Below are positions 25,618-33,891 of a stretch of 64,000 nucleotides of DNA, one piece after another. The DNA is from Lysinibacillus sp. BPa_S21 (GTDB lineage: Bacteria > Bacillota > Bacilli > Bacillales_A > Planococcaceae). Each line of letters begins with the position of its first letter. Position 1 is the stretch's first letter. The notes beneath the pieces are model-generated. The model ran no database searches and was not told the DNA's origin. It saw only the letters and a list, made by a program, of their open reading frames with translations. The DNA is taken from NCBI RefSeq assembly GCF_023337795.1, contig NZ_JALIRS010000007.1, positions 62,001-126,000 of the forward strand. The letters run 5' to 3'. The position numbers were made by a program, and so were the translations under genes.

Positions 25618-26670
25618 TTAATGGTTAAAAATACTGTGATTTAGTTTTGTGCTAACATGTTTATGAAATTCCGGTAATTCCTTTAACGGTTCTTTAAATG
25701 TAATTAGTACCTTTTCAATACCGATGCTACTTAATTCTTGTAATTTAGCAATTACTTCATCATAACTACCGATTAACCCAGTACGAAAACCTTCATTATT
25801 AGCTACAAAATCACTTAACTGAGTGGCATTTTTCCACATCCCTAACGTTTCTTTGCGATTCTGGAACTGCAGGATCGCTTCTTCATCGGCATGGTCAATA
25901 ATAGATTGAAATTCTCGGAACGCTTCTTCAGAAGTTTTACGGGCAATCACAAATGCATTAACAGCAAATTTTATCGTCCGACCCTTTCTTTTCGCAATCT
26001 CAGTTACATTTTCAATCTGTTTTTGCAACTCTACAATCGGAGCTCCGTTCATAAAATAAACATCACTGTGTACGCCTGCCATAACTTGAGCGTCTTCTGA
26101 ATTACCACCTTGATAAATTGAAGGATATGGCTTTTGAATTGGTTTTGGTGTAAGCGTAGCATTTTTTATTGTATAGAAATCGCCCTCATAGCTAAAGTTA
26201 TCTTGTGACCAAAGACCTTTCAATACCTCTAAATACTCTGTTGAACGTCGATACCGATCTTCATGGTTGATCCACTCAATACCGAAGGTTTCTTGCTCTT
26301 TTTTAAACCAACCACTCACTAAATTAATATGAAATCTCCCATTTGAAATGACGTCTATTGTTGAACCTATTTTGGCTAAAGTTGCTGGATGGATGAACCC
26401 AGGCAAAACAGCTGCTATAAAGTGAATATTTTTCGTTTCAGCAAATAACGCTGCCGCAATCGTTAGGGCATCCAGCTGCCCTTCTTCAGCACTATCATTA
26501 CCACCAATATTACCCATATATCGGATCGGAAATAAAACAGCATTTATATCTAACTTTTCAGCTAATTTTATCAATGTTTTATTGTACTCAAAGCTTCCTT
26601 CTGTATTTTGCTCTATCCTAGAACGTAAAAATCCACCTGCTAAATTTGAGCCCCAAATAACAAATTCCAT
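25618..26670 (-). CDS. LLM-class FMNH2-dependent dimethylsulfone/alkanesulfonate monooxygenase (SfnG-like)
   Basis: 350 residues of the bacterial luciferase-like TIM barrel, beginning FVIWGSNLAGGFLRSRIEQ and with FHINLVSGWFKKEQETFG, a pattern I associate with SfnG. SfnG oxidises dimethylsulfone to methanesulfinate and needs reduced FMN from a partner reductase, which is not encoded here. Eight bases after ssuD, last gene of a four-gene operon. Exact sulfur substrate cannot be fixed by eye. Confidence 0.85.
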   Translation of the reverse strand: MEFVIWGSNLAGGFLRSRIEQNTEGSFEYNKTLIKLAEKLDINAVLFPIRYMGNIGGNDSAEEGQLDALTIAAALFAETKNIHFIAAVLPGFIHPATLAKIGSTIDVISNGRFHINLVSGWFKKEQETFGIEWINHEDRYRRSTEYLEVLKGLWSQDNFSYEGDFYTIKNATLTPKPIQKPYPSIYQGGNSEDAQVMAGVHSDVYFMNGAPIVELQKQIENVTEIAKRKGRTIKFAVNAFVIARKTSEEAFREFQSIIDHADEEAILQFQNRKETLGMWKNATQLSDFVANNEGFRTGLIGSYDEVIAKLQELSSIGIEKVLITFKEPLKELPEFHKHVSTKLNHSIFNH

Positions 26671-26677
26671 TTAATGA

Positions 26678-27730
26678 TCACTCCATTTTTTCAAATAATG
26701 GTAATACCTTTTCTCCGAAAATTTCCGCTTCCTCTTTATGAGGGAAGCCTGATAAAATAAAGTGCCTTACGCCGATATCAATATACGCTTGCAACCCTGC
26801 TTTTACTTGCTCCGGTGTACCAACAATGGCGGTTCCTGCACCTTTTCGAATTTTCCCGATACCTGCCCAACTGTATTGATCAAATCGCTCGTTTTCAGCA
26901 GTAAGGACATTCATTCTTTTTTGAGCCACTGAATCTACCGTTTCATAATATCGATTAAGATTCGATTGTACAGGATTTTCAATTTTACTAATAATGTTAT
27001 AAGCAGCATCCCAAGCCTCTTGTTCTGTATCCCGTACAACTATATGAATTCGAATACCGTACTCTAATTGACGATTATACTTTTTAGCTCGTCTTTCAAC
27101 ATCTTGAATTTGCTCCTGAATGCTCGCAATTGGCTCCCCCCATTGTAAATAAACATCTGCAGCTTTAGCAGCTATTTCCTTAGCCACATCGGAAGAACCT
27201 CCAAAATAAATAGGAATACCTTTTTCTTGATAGAGAGTAGGAATCAACTTTCCTTCAGTTACATTAAAAAACTCGCCATCATGATGAAACGATTCTCCTC
27301 GCCATGTTTCTTTCACTACAGTTAAAAATTCATCTGTACGTTCATAGCGTTGTTGGTGTGATAAATAGTCGCCGTCTTGTGCTAGCTCTTTTTCTGAACC
27401 GCCCGTTACAACATTAACCAACACTCTTCCCTTCGAAAATTGATCTAAAGTTGCTGCCATTTTAGATGCAACTGTCGGTGAAACAAAGCCGGGTCTAAAT
27501 GCAATTAACGGTTTTATATGCTTTGTCTGATGAACGATCGCAGACCCTACAAGCCAAGAATCTAAATAAGGAATACCTGTTGGAATCAAAATCCCTTCAA
27601 ATCCTGCTTTTTCTGCAGTTTGAGCTATATCTACTAAATACTCAAAGGTCGGCTCTCTTTCAGGCTGCTTTAACCCTAAATACCTGCCGTCTCCATTTGT
27701 AGGAGCAAACCAATAAAAATGTGGTTTCAT
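26678..27730 (-). CDS. ssuD: LLM-class alkanesulfonate monooxygenase (SsuD-like)
   Basis: 350 residues. Luciferase-like barrel with FYWFAPTNGDGRYLG, SWLVGSAIVHQTKHIKPLIAFRPGF and VNVVTGGSEKEL, close to SsuD, which releases sulfite from alkanesulfonates using FMNH2 and O2. No SsuABC transporter or SsuE reductase is adjacent. Seventeen bases after the HpaB-like gene and eight before sfnG-like, so one transcript. Sulfite made here could feed the TauE/CstR system next door (inference). Confidence 0.87.
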   Translation of the reverse strand: MKPHFYWFAPTNGDGRYLGLKQPEREPTFEYLVDIAQTAEKAGFEGILIPTGIPYLDSWLVGSAIVHQTKHIKPLIAFRPGFVSPTVASKMAATLDQFSKGRVLVNVVTGGSEKELAQDGDYLSHQQRYERTDEFLTVVKETWRGESFHHDGEFFNVTEGKLIPTLYQEKGIPIYFGGSSDVAKEIAAKAADVYLQWGEPIASIQEQIQDVERRAKKYNRQLEYGIRIHIVVRDTEQEAWDAAYNIISKIENPVQSNLNRYYETVDSVAQKRMNVLTAENERFDQYSWAGIGKIRKGAGTAIVGTPEQVKAGLQAYIDIGVRHFILSGFPHKEEAEIFGEKVLPLFEKME

Positions 27731-27746
27731 AGTCCTCTCTCCTTAC

Positions 27747-29162
27747 CTAATTAAATTCTTCAACTAGCTTTAACAATCGTTCCTTTTCACTGTAATTTTG
27801 ATATTGCGCTGCAAAGGTACGAACAGGATCACCTGAATAAAAACGTTCATATAATTCGTGACGCGCTCCAAGTTGACTACCTATTAAATCCCAAGCTAGT
27901 TTAATAAATTTGGTTCTTGCAAATGCACTTGTATGTGTACCTCCATAATACGCCTGTAACTTGTCGCCTATTGGCCCATTGATTTCTTCAATAGTAGACG
28001 GCACTTGCAGTAATCCGCTTGCTCCAATTTGCTGTAATATTTCCAAAGCACGTGGATAATAACGTGTACCTAAATTTCGGGCAGTCGTTAAAAATCGTTG
28101 TTTAGGTAGATATATTCCATTGTGTTCGATAGCTTCATATTCAGCTGCATTTAATAAGCCCTTTATAGTTTCTAACTGTATGATTAACTCACTCAACTTC
28201 TCTTTCACATGTAAAAACTCCGTCGCTCCAGCTGTTTCCGCTAGTGCGTTGCCAATTGAGACGACCGATTCTAATTTACTAATCAGGCGTACAACCGTTT
28301 GATGCTGACTTAACAAAGATGATGCCGTTTCAATTCGTAGCTTCCAAGCTAATTCAGGATCTTCTGCTACCAACACCCTATCCCAAGGGATTAGAACATT
28401 ATCAAAAATTAAGACAGCATCCATTTCATCAAAACGAGAGCTTAAAGGGTGGTTGTTTGTATCAGTTGAAGCAAACGATTCTCGACATACCATATGTAGC
28501 CCTTGAGCTGAAGTTGGAACATAAAATACATTTGCCATTGGTGCTTCCTCTAATCCTCGCTTATGATAAGAAGTTATGAGCAGTTCATCCACATATGGTG
28601 CTGCTGTAGCAATTGTTTTAGCACCACTCACAAAAATACCTTCTTCATTTTTAGTAACTACACGTAATTTCCCATGCTCTATCTCTTCAGCAGATTTTGA
28701 ACGGTTTTTTTGCGGGTCATGTGCTGCTACCGTTGATAATAAATCTAAATCACGTGCCGCTTCGTATAGTTTTTCAAGCTTTGTTGCAATGCCCGGTGAC
28801 AAAACATCTAATTGTTGTCTACTTGCATACCAACCTACTAACTGCGAACGAGAATATTCGGATAAACGGCTCATTACGCCAAATGTTTCATCTACCCAAC
28901 ATTTATAAGCTAAACTTTTCCTTTTCAAATCATTGATTGATGTTGGAACTAAAAAAGATAAATGGGCGTTTGCACCTTTTTCTGTTTCATACGTTAAAAT
29001 CGATTTTGTCGGCTCCACTGTTTGTAAATTTAATAAATGCTGTATTGTTTGAACAATCCCTTTAAAGGCATTATGGTTTTCTAAATTATTAACAATCTCC
29101 CCATCTAACCAAACTGTTCGCCCATTATTCAACCTCTGCAAATACGGAATCGGCGTATTCAT
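27747..29162 (-). CDS. HpaB-family flavin-dependent monooxygenase, paralogue 2
   Basis: 471 residues of the 4-hydroxyphenylacetate 3-monooxygenase/acyl-CoA-dehydrogenase fold. Family marks include HDPQKNRSKSAEE, VSGAKTIATAAPYVDELLI, RFDEMDAVLIFDNVLIPWDRV and HELYERFYSGDP at the end. HpaB enzymes use FADH2 and O2. Given the SsuD and SfnG partners, this pair may act on a sulfur compound (HpaB-like desulfurases DszC/SfnC-type are related in fold), but this is inference. Its start overlaps the preceding paralogue by 38 bases. Confidence 0.85.
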   Translation of the reverse strand: MNTPIPYLQRLNNGRTVWLDGEIVNNLENHNAFKGIVQTIQHLLNLQTVEPTKSILTYETEKGANAHLSFLVPTSINDLKRKSLAYKCWVDETFGVMSRLSEYSRSQLVGWYASRQQLDVLSPGIATKLEKLYEAARDLDLLSTVAAHDPQKNRSKSAEEIEHGKLRVVTKNEEGIFVSGAKTIATAAPYVDELLITSYHKRGLEEAPMANVFYVPTSAQGLHMVCRESFASTDTNNHPLSSRFDEMDAVLIFDNVLIPWDRVLVAEDPELAWKLRIETASSLLSQHQTVVRLISKLESVVSIGNALAETAGATEFLHVKEKLSELIIQLETIKGLLNAAEYEAIEHNGIYLPKQRFLTTARNLGTRYYPRALEILQQIGASGLLQVPSTIEEINGPIGDKLQAYYGGTHTSAFARTKFIKLAWDLIGSQLGARHELYERFYSGDPVRTFAAQYQNYSEKERLLKLVEEFN

Positions 29163-30594
29163 CTTCGTTTACCTCCCTTTCAACTAAATTATTCAAAAAA
29201 TGATTTAACTTATTTTTTAAATAGGACTTATCATAAGTTTCATACTGCAATGCATAAACGCGAATTGGATCCCCTGTATAAAACCGTTCGTATAAATCAT
29301 GACGTGAGCCGAGTTGACTGCCAATAAGCTCCCACCCAATTCTAAATAACTTTTCTTTTGTTCGTGCATCCACCTTTGCCCCTTTATAGTATTTAGAGAA
29401 TAATGGGTATAGTTCATGGTTTTCTGGAATTGGAAATGACGATAATTGAATAAAGCCTCCTGCACCAATCTGCTTTAAAATATCTAGAGCACGGCCATAG
29501 AAATGGGTACCTAAATTTCTTGCTGTTTGTAGTGGCGTAATATTAGGCAAATAAACATTCTGCTCATTTAGAAGCCCTTCTTTTTCTGATGAAATTAATA
29601 AAGCTTCAATACTATCAATTTGTGTATAAAGTTCCCCTATTTTTTCTTGAACATGTAGAAAGTAATCTGCACCAATTGATTGAGCTATTGCTGTTGTAAC
29701 TCCAGCAATAAATTCTAATTTTGATAGTAAACGAACCACCGTTTGATGCTGTGCTAGCGCATCGATTTGCTGATGCTGATGAGCTTTCAACACGCCCTCA
29801 GGTGAACCTTTAATAAGCACCCTATCCCACGGAATTAAAACATCGTCAAATAATAAAACAGCGTCCATTTCATCGAATCTTGAACTTAATTTATGATGCT
29901 CTTTATTTGAAGCAAATGATTCTCGACAAACAATTTGTAGCCCAGGTAAATTTAATGGCACAATAAACATATTTGCTTGTGCTATTTGATTTGATGATAA
30001 TTTTTGCGGAGAGGTAACAATGACATCATGTGCATACGGAGCACCAGTTGCAATCATTTTAGCCCCTCGTACAACTACCCCCTCCTCGGTCTCCCGTATA
30101 ATATGCAATAATGCGTCTTCATCTTGCTCTTCTGCTGGTTTCGAACGATCAATTTGAGGATCCAAAATTGCAGTAGTAACAATTCGCCGTTCATCTCTAG
30201 CTAACTCATAATATTTCGTTATTTTTTCAACAAATCCAACATCATATTGCGCAAACTGATGACGATCCAAATAGTATCCGGTAATTAGAGAATTAGCATA
30301 ATCAGATAAACGACTCATCACTCCATATGTTTTATTCGACCATAGAGCAAATGCTTTTTTACGCTTTATTAAGTCCTCATAGCTACGTGGAATATAAAAT
30401 GCACTATGAACAAATCGATTACTTTTCGGACTTTTAAAGCCTGCAATGCTTTGTTTCTTCTCATCATCTAGAAGTGCTAATAAATTTGTGATAGTTACTA
30501 ATGTTCCCGTAAAAGCAGGATGAGTTGTTACGTCCACTTTTACTCCGTCTAGCCACACACTTCTTCCATCTTTCAAACTTCCACTAAAAGACAT
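29125..30594 (-). CDS. HpaB-family flavin-dependent monooxygenase, paralogue 1
   Basis: 489 residues, same order of motifs as the downstream paralogue (DPQIDRSKPAEEQ, VRGAKMIATGAPYAHDVIV, RFDEMDAVLLFDDVLIPWDRVL, HDLYERFYTGDP). The two align along their full length, so they arose by tandem duplication, and diverged well before now. It is the first gene of the operon with AAGGAGTTGGAGATAATA before the ATG. The last 38 bases code in two frames. Possibly forms a hetero-oligomer with its paralogue; flavin reductase missing. Confidence 0.85.
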   Translation of the reverse strand: MSFSGSLKDGRSVWLDGVKVDVTTHPAFTGTLVTITNLLALLDDEKKQSIAGFKSPKSNRFVHSAFYIPRSYEDLIKRKKAFALWSNKTYGVMSRLSDYANSLITGYYLDRHQFAQYDVGFVEKITKYYELARDERRIVTTAILDPQIDRSKPAEEQDEDALLHIIRETEEGVVVRGAKMIATGAPYAHDVIVTSPQKLSSNQIAQANMFIVPLNLPGLQIVCRESFASNKEHHKLSSRFDEMDAVLLFDDVLIPWDRVLIKGSPEGVLKAHQHQQIDALAQHQTVVRLLSKLEFIAGVTTAIAQSIGADYFLHVQEKIGELYTQIDSIEALLISSEKEGLLNEQNVYLPNITPLQTARNLGTHFYGRALDILKQIGAGGFIQLSSFPIPENHELYPLFSKYYKGAKVDARTKEKLFRIGWELIGSQLGSRHDLYERFYTGDPIRVYALQYETYDKSYLKNKLNHFLNNLVEREVNEDEYADSVFAEVE

Positions 30595-30722
30595 TTATTA
30601 TCTCCAACTCCTTTTCATGAACACAAAAAACTCCCACCAAATCTCCTTCGCAAATCTTTGCTTAAGACATCAATGAGAGCTCCATTTTTATGGTCACTAT
30701 GAATATTTTTTAGGCTAAAAAC

Positions 30723-30765
30723 AAAATCGGAGCTTTCAGTTCTAAAACTAAAGCTCCGATTTTTT
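30723..30765. terminator. Terminator-like hairpin in the hpaB leader
   Basis: AATCGGAGCTTT pairs perfectly with AAAGCTCCGATT, A/T runs on both sides. It lies downstream of the probable minus-strand promoter and upstream of hpaB, so it could attenuate the operon. A GGAGCTCTC segment at 30677-30685 could compete for pairing. Confidence 0.65.
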
Positions 30766-30852
30766 CAGTCGCCACATTATATAAATTAATTTACATATTA
30801 AACCAAACAAAACCGATAAGTCAAGTATATTTTAAAAAATCAATTAATCAAT

Positions 30853-30972
30853 GATGCCTCGACATAATTGAGTCCGCCGCATTCATCTCTCCACCTATAG
30901 AAGTGGGAGACTTCTGTTACCTGTCTCTTCGCTTTCGCTACCAAAACACTTACTGAAAGAAGTTAAAAACTT
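30853..30972. repeat. Repeat family 2, fullest copy
   Basis: Order: GATGCCTCGACATAATTGAG, TCCGCCGCATTCATCTC, hairpin CCACCTATAGAAGTGG, a cassette piece TCTCTTCGCTTTCGCTAC, and the end CTGAAAGAAGTTAAAAAC. Copies at 3481, 23727, 53577 and 55158 retain different subsets. Confidence 0.65.
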
Positions 30973-30973
30973 A

Positions 30974-31001
30974 TTGATTTATAAAAAGCGTTTGCTATAA
31001 T
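30974..31001 (+). promoter_or_regulatory. metQ-like promoter and start-site palindrome
   Basis: TTGATT-N16-TATAAT. Transcription would start near 31008, inside the palindrome TAATCCAATTGGTATTA (31007-31023), a possible operator for a sulfur or Cys/Met regulator. Confidence 0.6.
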
Positions 31002-31052
31002 CCCACTAATCCAATTGGTATTAAAATAATTACTGACCGGAATCACCGGAGG

Positions 31053-31084
31053 CGTGTAAACAATTGTCGTTTACGCGTTTTTTT
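31053..31084 (+). terminator. Leader terminator before the metQ-like gene
   Basis: CGTGTAAAC pairs with GTTTACGCG, followed by TTTTTTT, about 45 bases after the expected transcription start and 60 before the coding start. Suggests attenuation; no known aptamer recognised. Confidence 0.7.
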
Positions 31085-31144
31085 ATTGCTTATATTTAGT
31101 AGTCAGTGTCAATATTACTTTTTTAGATAATGGAGGATAAAATA

Positions 31145-31978
31145 ATGAAACAATTTCTTTTCCTTTTAAGTACTATGCTATTGATATTAGTGTTAGCAGC
31201 TTGTAATTCAAACGGAACTGCACAAGATACATCAAATATAACAATTAAAATAGGTTTTACACCCGGTCCATACAGCGACCAATTTCAATACGGTATTGCA
31301 CCGATACTAAAAGAAAAAGGATACACAATTGAAACAATTGAATTCAGTAATATCGTCCAGCCTAATATCGCTTTAGGTGATGGCTCAATTGATGCTAATA
31401 TTTTTCAGCACACGGCCTATTTGGAAAACTTTAAAAAAGAGAAGCATTTAGATTTGACAGAAATACTTAAAGTTCCTACTGCACCAATGGGGGTCTATTC
31501 AGATCGTTTTGATTCTATCAACAGTTTAGAGAAAAATAAAGAATATACAGTAGCAATTCCTAATGATCCAGATAATATTGCACGTGCTCTACGAATCTTA
31601 GACGATCTTGGATGGATTGAACTAAAAGAAGGTTATTCATCCACTACAGTGAGTAAACAAGATATCAGTAAATATGTATACACTATTGATTTCGTCGAAA
31701 TGGAGCAAGCACAATTGCCACGTTCACTGCCTGACGTAGATTTTGCACTTGTAAATGGTAACTTTATTTTGTCATCTGGAAGAAAACTATCATCGAACTT
31801 AGCATTAGAGAACCCAACCTTCGAATACCAAAACCTATTAGCAGTTCGTACTGAGGATAAAGATAAAAAATTTGTAAAGGATTTAATTGAAGCATATCAT
31901 TCTGCAGCTTTTCAAAAATTTATTGAATCTAATAAAGCCTACGAAGGATTTCATCGACCAGATTATTTTAAAAACTAA
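31145..31978 (+). CDS. MetQ/NlpA-family substrate-binding lipoprotein
   Basis: 277 residues from the ATG at 31145 (GGAGG eight bases before). Lipoprotein signal with LAAC20, then the NlpA fold: IKIGFTPGPYSDQF, DANIFQHTAYLENFKKE, VAIPNDPDNIARAL and LVNGNFI. MetQ proteins bind methionine or other small sulfur or amino-acid ligands for MetNI. No metN or metI is adjacent, so it is orphan. Divergent from a sulfur-monooxygenase operon, so its ligand may be an organosulfur compound; methionine is the default. Confidence 0.87.
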   Translation: MKQFLFLLSTMLLILVLAACNSNGTAQDTSNITIKIGFTPGPYSDQFQYGIAPILKEKGYTIETIEFSNIVQPNIALGDGSIDANIFQHTAYLENFKKEKHLDLTEILKVPTAPMGVYSDRFDSINSLEKNKEYTVAIPNDPDNIARALRILDDLGWIELKEGYSSTTVSKQDISKYVYTIDFVEMEQAQLPRSLPDVDFALVNGNFILSSGRKLSSNLALENPTFEYQNLLAVRTEDKDKKFVKDLIEAYHSAAFQKFIESNKAYEGFHRPDYFKN

Positions 31979-31998
31979 TTCTTTATGAAATTAAAAAG

Positions 31999-32029
31999 AT
32001 GACGTGCTTTTAAATAAAAGCACGTCACC
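31999..32029. terminator. Bidirectional terminator between metQ-like and hmp
   Basis: GTGACGTGCTTTTA/TAAAAGCACGTCA-type perfect stem with a 4-base loop and TTTTTAA following on the minus strand, 17 bases past the hmp stop. Confidence 0.8.
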
Positions 32030-32045
32030 CATAATTTTGAAAATC

Positions 32046-33212
32046 TTATTTTACTAATTTCATGGCTGGACCAAAGAATTCATAATGAATTTTTTCGTCT
32101 TTTACGCCAATCTCATGTAAATTTTCAATGACAGCTTCCATAAAGCCAACAGGTCCACATACGTAAACATCTGCATTATCGGCTACTTTTTCAGCTAATA
32201 ATTCTTTTGAGATTTTCTTATTTTCATCCGAATATAATGCTGTGTATGTTGCATTTGGTAGTACATTTAATTTCTTTTGAATGTCATCGCTAAACGCTAC
32301 AACTTTTTCATTGCGTGCGCACTGGATGAAGCTCACTTCATTTGTTGCATCATCTTTTAGTGATTGTAACATACTGTTTAATGGTGTTACACCGATACCA
32401 CCGCTGATAAATGTAATCGGAGCAGTAGTTTCTTCTAAGACAAATAGTCCTGCTGGAGAACTTACATCTACTAAATCTCCCACTTCTAATACATCGTGAA
32501 TAAAGTTAGATACTTTACCATTTGGCGTATGATCGCTTTCACGTTTCACTGAAATGCGATAGCCGTCTTCTGCACTTGCTTGTGAAAGTGTATATTGACG
32601 ATTCATTAAATATTCTTTGCCTGGCACTTTTACACGGATACTGATATATTGACCTGGCTCATAAGCTGGTAGATTTGAACCATCTTCATTTTCAAAGTAA
32701 ATAGATGTAACAAGGTCACTTTCTACTACTTTTTTCGCCACTTTTAATGGTTTAAATAAGCGCCATCCACCATTACGTTCAGCTTTTTGATATAGCTCTT
32801 CTTCTACTTGAATGAAGATGTCTGCAATTATGCCATATGCTTCAGCCCAAGCATTAATAATATCATCTGTCGCTGCATCACCAAGCACTTCTTTAATCGC
32901 TTTTAATAAGTTTTCTCCAACAATTGGATAATGCTCAGGTAAAATACCTAGACTACGGTGTTTATGAGCAATTAACATCACCGCTGGTAAAATAGCTTCT
33001 AAATTTTCAATATGAACCGCAGCAGCATAAACTGTGTTTGCTAACGCTGTTTGTTGACGACCTTTTTCTTGATTTGTATGGTTAAAAATATTTAATAATT
33101 CTGGATGAGCTTCAAACAGATTTTTGTAAAACGTTTTAGTAATCTCCACTCCATGAACTTCTAATACCGGAACTGTTGCTTTAATAATTTGTACTGTTTC
33201 TTGTTTTAACAT
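32046..33212 (-). CDS. hmp: Flavohaemoprotein, nitric oxide dioxygenase
   Basis: 388 residues from the ATG at 33212 (AAGGA ten bases before); an ATG four codons upstream overlaps that ribosome site. Globin domain (about 1-140) with the proximal-side [12 protein letters not shown], then FAD domain (MNRQYTLS) and NAD domain ([23 protein letters not shown]). It turns NO and O2 into nitrate with NAD(P)H in the cytosol. Divergent from nsrR with NsrR boxes between them. A C-terminal fragment of a second copy lies at 25398. Confidence 0.95.
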   Translation of the reverse strand: MLKQETVQIIKATVPVLEVHGVEITKTFYKNLFEAHPELLNIFNHTNQEKGRQQTALANTVYAAAVHIENLEAILPAVMLIAHKHRSLGILPEHYPIVGENLLKAIKEVLGDAATDDIINAWAEAYGIIADIFIQVEEELYQKAERNGGWRLFKPLKVAKKVVESDLVTSIYFENEDGSNLPAYEPGQYISIRVKVPGKEYLMNRQYTLSQASAEDGYRISVKRESDHTPNGKVSNFIHDVLEVGDLVDVSSPAGLFVLEETTAPITFISGGIGVTPLNSMLQSLKDDATNEVSFIQCARNEKVVAFSDDIQKKLNVLPNATYTALYSDENKKISKELLAEKVADNADVYVCGPVGFMEAVIENLHEIGVKDEKIHYEFFGPAMKLVK

Positions 33213-33238
33213 ATCGCTAACCATCCTTTCGTGATTAC

Positions 33239-33267
33239 AATATAGCGCTTTGTTTTTTTAAAAGCAA
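33239..33267 (-). promoter_or_regulatory. hmp promoter
   Basis: Minus strand TTGCTT-N17-TATATT, about 30 bases before the start codon. Its -35 touches the NsrR-like site at 33267. Confidence 0.65.
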
Positions 33268-33281
33268 TATATTAAATACAT
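33267..33281. promoter_or_regulatory. NsrR-like site 2 (shortened)
   Basis: ATATATTAAATACAT, the NsrR pattern with two central bases missing, overlapping the -35 region of hmp. Confidence 0.5.
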
Positions 33282-33304
33282 CTTTAACAAAATGGACATA
33301 ATTA

Positions 33305-33321
33305 ATGTATTTTAAATACAT
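33305..33321. promoter_or_regulatory. NsrR operator
   Basis: ATGTATTTTAAATACAT, a 17-bp palindrome on the known B. subtilis NsrR consensus, in the hmp/nsrR divergent region. Confidence 0.8.
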
Positions 33322-33403
33322 CTTTAAAAAAACATTGGAAATTATAATACTTTAAAGTAAAAATGCTATAATTATTTTGAACTATAGAAAGTAGGGTGTT
33401 CTT

Positions 33404-33841
33404 ATGCGCTTAACTTTATACACAGACTATTCCCTTCGAACACTCATATATTTGGGTGCAAAGGAAGATGGCCAATTATCAACTATCCAAGAAATTTCAA
33501 ATGCTTATAATATATCGAAAAACCATTTAATGAAGGTGACACACCAGCTTGGATTATTGGGCTATATTGAAACGATTCGAGGACGTGGAGGTGGAATTCG
33601 CCTAGCGATTGATCCAAAGACTATTACAATTGGCGAAATCGTACGTCATACAGAAGAGGATTTTCATCTTGTCGAATGCTTTGACAAAGAAAATAATCTA
33701 TGCAAAATTGCGCCAGAATGTCAGCTAAAAGGCGTTTTGTATGAAGCATTACAAGCTTATTTAACAGTCTTAGATCGCTATACGCTTGATGATTTTTTAC
33801 ATTCGAAAGAAAAGTTGATGGCACTGTTGCTTGGCGAATAA
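33404..33841 (+). CDS. nsrR: NO-sensing Rrf2-family repressor NsrR
   Basis: 145 residues. Winged helix RLTLYTDYSLRTLIYLG with recognition part NISKNHLMKVTHQLG, then the three cluster ligands C92, C100 and C106 in ECFDKENNLCKIAPEC, at the same positions as in B. subtilis NsrR. Its iron-sulfur cluster is nitrosylated by NO, which relieves repression of hmp. A TATAAT at 33367 fits its promoter. Divergent from hmp. Confidence 0.93.
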   Translation: MRLTLYTDYSLRTLIYLGAKEDGQLSTIQEISNAYNISKNHLMKVTHQLGLLGYIETIRGRGGGIRLAIDPKTITIGEIVRHTEEDFHLVECFDKENNLCKIAPECQLKGVLYEALQAYLTVLDRYTLDDFLHSKEKLMALLLGE

Positions 33842-33878
33842 AAATACCCGCACAACTCAAGTTGGACGGGTATTTTTA
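33841..33878. terminator. Bidirectional terminator between nsrR and the GNAT gene
   Basis: AAAATACCCG pairs with CGGGTATTTT, flanked by A and T runs. Confidence 0.85.
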
Positions 33879-33891
33879 TGTTTATATTATG

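Larger units (their letters stand above)
30595..31144. other. Divergent control region between the monooxygenase operon and the metQ-like gene
   Basis: Holds, in order, a 130-base hpaB leader, a hairpin terminator, a minus-strand promoter candidate (TTGACT-N17-TTAATA near 30830), a repeat family 2 copy, the metQ promoter and its leader terminator. Confidence 0.6.

Noticed and set aside
30595-31144. SAM riboswitch (S-box) before the sulfur genes
   Set aside because: The conserved S-box core was not found in either leader.
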